A stretch of DNA of 33,398 nt from NCBI RefSeq assembly GCF_001544355.1, contig NZ_BCQI01000032.1, positions 1-33,398 on the forward strand. The letters are read 5' to 3'. A program made the translations under genes and the position numbers. Under the pieces are notes generated by a model. It worked only from the letters and a program-made list of their open reading frames with translations. It ran no database searches and was not told the DNA's origin. The stretch comes from Alicyclobacillus acidiphilus NBRC 100859. Lineage in GTDB: Bacteria > Bacillota > Bacilli > Alicyclobacillales > Alicyclobacillaceae. Positions 31,238-33,398 of this stretch are shown here, piece after piece (within the stretch, counting starts at the first letter, position 1; the number at the start of each line of letters is the position of its first letter).

Positions 31238-32038
31238 TTGCCTATGTTGCAGTTGGATTGCGTCGCGTTCGATCCCGTCTTGGCATCGGTCACGATCTCG
31301 TTTGAACCAGGCAGGCTGGTCGGCGTCATAGGTCCTAACGGCGCAGGTAAATCGACGCTCCTCAAAACCATCGCCGGACTGCTCGCGGCGACGTCTGGCC
31401 GCGTGCTGGTCGATCACGTCGACTTGCGCACGGTCTCGTCCAAACTACGGGCGCAGAAGCTCGCCTATCTGCCGCAGACGCTCGCGGAAGACATCCCGTA
31501 CACCGTTCGCGAGTTCGTGGAAATGGGCAGATTCAGCCACCAGTCGATGTGGAGTGAAGTGCCAAAGACAGGCAAAGCGCGTGTCGAAGACGCTTTGGCT
31601 GAGATGGGGCTGACCACATTCGCGGACAGGCCGATGTACCAAGTGTCTGGCGGTGAGCGGCAACGCGCCGGGATCGCCCGGTGCCTTGCTCAGGAATCGC
31701 CGATCTTGCTGCTCGACGAACCGATTTCAAACCTCGACATCTTCTATCAGTTGGACATTATGGGCAAATTGTCCGAACTTGCGGCGCGCGGCCATCTGCT
31801 GTTGGTCGCCATTCACCATCTGGAATTTGCCTTGCGCTTTTGCGACGATTTGCTGGTCCTGACGAACGGCAAACTCGTCGCATTCGGCCCTGTCGAGGAC
31901 GTGTTTACGGAGGACCTGATACACGAGGTATTCGGAATCGATGCGGCGATGTTCACGGATCCTATTCGTCACTATCCCCGTTTGAGTGTCGCGTTGTCAG
32001 AGCAAAAGCACGGTCCAGGGAAGGCGGCGCGCGTATGA
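31238..32038 (+). CDS. btuD: Cobalamin ABC transporter ATP-binding protein, BtuD-like
   Basis: A 266-residue ATPase that drives the BtuC-like permease. Walker A is GPNGAGKSTLLKTIAGLL, the signature is VSGGERQRAGIARCLAQ, Walker B is ILLLDEPISNLD and the switch His is in VAIHHLEFALRFCD. It follows the FecCD-linked pattern (AYLPQ, FTVREFVEMGR). Start choice is uncertain: TTG at 31238 has AAGGGAG 8 nt upstream, ATG at 31244 is served by a weaker GAAGG, and GTG at 31229 overlaps the btuC stop. All give the same domain. Its stop overlaps cobU (ATGA). Confidence 0.92.
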   Translation: MPMLQLDCVAFDPVLASVTISFEPGRLVGVIGPNGAGKSTLLKTIAGLLAATSGRVLVDHVDLRTVSSKLRAQKLAYLPQTLAEDIPYTVREFVEMGRFSHQSMWSEVPKTGKARVEDALAEMGLTTFADRPMYQVSGGERQRAGIARCLAQESPILLLDEPISNLDIFYQLDIMGKLSELAARGHLLLVAIHHLEFALRFCDDLLVLTNGKLVAFGPVEDVFTEDLIHEVFGIDAAMFTDPIRHYPRLSVALSEQKHGPGKAARV

Positions 32039-32601
32039 CAGTCATCTTCGTGACAGGCGGGGCCAGAAGCGGCAAGAGTCGATTTGCGGAACGGTTGGCC
32101 GCAGAGCTTGGACAGGCTTCGACCAAGCCCGTCTGTTTCGTGGCGACGGGCAAAGCGATTGACGCGGAGATGGCGGCTCGAATCGAGAAGCACCAAGCGA
32201 CGCGGCCCACAGAGTGGCGCACGATTGAGGCGCCCATCGACGTCGCGTCGGTCATCGATGGGGGAGCGGCGGACGTCTACGTGATCGACTGCCTCTCGTT
32301 CCTGCTCAACAACTGGATCTACGAGTTGCGCTTGACCGAAGACGCTTTTTTCGATCACGTCGGTCGACTGGCCTCCAGCCTTGCCCGATCGGACGCCACT
32401 TGCATCGTCGTTTCGAACGAAGTGGGTCTTGGCATCGTTCCGGCAGACGCGGAAAGCCGTCGCTTTCGCGATTGGTTGGGCTGGCTGAACCAAGCCGTCG
32501 CCAGGATGGCGAGCCAAGTCTATCTGGTGACGAGCGGTATCGCCATCGACTTGAAGGCGTATCCTGGGGCCGTCTTTGATCACGGCGATCCATCGAATTG
32601 A
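32035..32601 (+). CDS. cobU: Adenosylcobinamide kinase/guanylyltransferase CobU
   Basis: A 188-residue bifunctional enzyme that phosphorylates adenosylcobinamide and then adds GMP to give adenosylcobinamide-GDP, the acceptor for CobS. P-loop FVTGGARSGKSRFAE at the N terminus, the guanylylated-His region EKHQATRPTEWRTIEAP, then DCLSFLLNNW and VVSNEVGLGIVPADAESRRF. All key residues of the family are kept. ATG at 32035 overlaps the btuD stop. The frame is open upstream over the 3' half of btuD but is not coding there. 12 nt before cobS. Confidence 0.95.
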   Translation: MTVIFVTGGARSGKSRFAERLAAELGQASTKPVCFVATGKAIDAEMAARIEKHQATRPTEWRTIEAPIDVASVIDGGAADVYVIDCLSFLLNNWIYELRLTEDAFFDHVGRLASSLARSDATCIVVSNEVGLGIVPADAESRRFRDWLGWLNQAVARMASQVYLVTSGIAIDLKAYPGAVFDHGDPSN

Positions 32602-32613
32602 GGAGGACCTGAC

Positions 32614-33357
32614 GTGAAGGACGCATGGCGGGCGTTTGTGATGGCCTGGCAGTTTTTCACCATCATCCCCGCGCCGCGCATTCAGCAACCGACGGCGCGC
32701 GACATCCAGCGCGGCGCATATTTCCTGCCTTTGATTGGACTCTGCCTCGGCTTGGTGCTGTGTGCCGGGTACTGGCTGCTCAGCCGCCTGTTTCAAGCAC
32801 CTGTTGCAAGTTTTCTCGCACTGCTCGCCTACAGCGCCATGAGTGGATTTCTGCATCTCGATGGATTGATGGACACAGCCGATGCCGTGGGGAGCCGCAA
32901 ACGTGGAGACGAGGCTCTCTCCATTATGAAGGACAGCCGCGTCGGGGCTATGGGCGTGATCAGTGCCGTGTTTGTCCTGGGGGGAAAGTGGCTGGCCCTC
33001 ATGGAGATGCCGCATGGCAGCCTCGGGACGCTCGTGACCACGCCCATGTTGGCGCGGCTTGCCGTGCTTTCGGCCATGGCGGTGTATCCGTCCGCGCGCG
33101 CCGAAGGGTTGGGCGCACTGTTCGCGAGGCAGGTTGCCTATCCGCGTGTCGCGATCGCGGCAGTCGTGGTTTGCGTCCTTTCGTACAGTGTCATGCCGCC
33201 GCGCTTGTTCACGATTCAACTCGCGATCACGGCCCTTTTGGTGTGGACCGTCGGGCGGTGGATGGTCCGTCGATTCGGCGGCATGACGGGCGATACGTAT
33301 GGCGCAATCCTGGAAATCTCGGAGTGGGCGCTGTGGCTTGCGGCCGTCGCGGCCTGA
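32614..33357 (+). CDS. cobS: Adenosylcobinamide-GDP ribazoletransferase CobS
   Basis: A 247-residue membrane enzyme that joins adenosylcobinamide-GDP to alpha-ribazole (or its phosphate), the last step of nucleotide-loop assembly. Family motifs: FFTIIPAPRI, GAYFLPLIGLCLGL, GFLHLDGLMDTADAVGSRK and IMKDSRVGAMGV near the catalytic Asp-rich region, and FGGMTGDTYGAILEISEW at the C terminus. About six membrane helices. GTG start with AGGAGG 7 nt upstream. Its two substrates come from CobU and from CobT-BluB, both in this window. The 41 bases after it hold only a GC-rich GGCCGG repeat; the operon may continue past the window. Confidence 0.95.
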   Translation: MKDAWRAFVMAWQFFTIIPAPRIQQPTARDIQRGAYFLPLIGLCLGLVLCAGYWLLSRLFQAPVASFLALLAYSAMSGFLHLDGLMDTADAVGSRKRGDEALSIMKDSRVGAMGVISAVFVLGGKWLALMEMPHGSLGTLVTTPMLARLAVLSAMAVYPSARAEGLGALFARQVAYPRVAIAAVVVCVLSYSVMPPRLFTIQLAITALLVWTVGRWMVRRFGGMTGDTYGAILEISEWALWLAAVAA

Positions 33358-33398
33358 GGCCGGATTAGCCGCGGCCGGAATCCCAGTATTCCTGAACA

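Noticed and set aside
31681-32034. Upstream extension of cobU
   Set aside because: It is an out-of-frame reading of btuD; the P-loop of CobU follows directly after the ATG at 32035.
1-33398. Mobile element, phage, defence island or CRISPR array
   Set aside because: No transposase, integrase, terminal inverted repeats, target duplications, toxin-antitoxin pair, restriction genes or regularly spaced repeats were seen.

Overview
The window comes from a Gram-positive, endospore-forming bacterium of the class Bacilli, and the gene content best fits an Alicyclobacillus-like genome. Evidence for this is two small acid-soluble spore proteins (SspH type and alpha/beta type), a complete gerA-gerC-gerB germinant-receptor operon, a Spo0E-like phosphatase, a multi-PAS kinase of the sporulation-kinase kind, strong purine-rich ribosome binding sites, frequent GTG/TTG starts and moderately high G+C. 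The genus is an inference; no rRNA is present. No tRNA, insertion sequence, prophage or CRISPR array was found, so this is chromosomal core plus lineage-specific genes.

Layout. 1-4.4 kb: sspH, an OYE-type NADPH dehydrogenase (namA) and a large cytoplasmic five-PAS histidine kinase. 4.4-6.6 kb: a leftward pair (DUF1284 protein and an orphan cytochrome/quinol oxidase subunit IV-like protein), then rightward glpX and an 80-residue-class unknown protein with its own terminator. 6.7-10.6 kb: leftward gerA-gerC-gerB. 10.8-13.9 kb: a CopZ-like metal-binding protein, an SGNH hydrolase, panD and a CysP-type sulfate permease. 14-17 kb: an ABC-2 exporter pair, then leftward a small membrane protein and a cysteine-rich four-helix-bundle (copper storage type) protein. 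17.2-19.8 kb: metA with the acetyl-CoA-specific Glu111, a small membrane protein, spo0E-like and lgt. 19.9-23.6 kb: a leftward, translationally coupled pair (a tandem thymidylate-kinase-like fusion and Ppx/GppA), then rightward a Nudix hydrolase and an alpha/beta SASP behind a recognisable sigma-G promoter. 23.7-26.2 kb: leftward queD-queE-HAD hydrolase and an HxlR regulator.

26.4-33.4 kb is a cobalamin block. A natural CobT-BluB fusion (makes and activates 5,6-dimethylbenzimidazole) is coupled by ATGA overlap to a PduO-type corrinoid adenosyltransferase. A separate transcription unit begins with a cobalamin riboswitch and encodes BtuF-BtuC-BtuD-like uptake, CobU and CobS. Together these suffice to import a corrinoid, adenosylate it, make the lower ligand and attach it. 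No corrin-ring synthesis gene is visible, so the block looks like a salvage/remodelling locus.

The observations I rate highest are the tandem TMK-like protein whose second P-loop has lost its lysine and which is coupled to Ppx, the CobT-BluB fusion with riboswitch control on only one of the two cobalamin units, and the repeat/hairpin-rich leader before the SGNH hydrolase. I do not claim a wholly new defence or mobile system: nothing in the window supports one.
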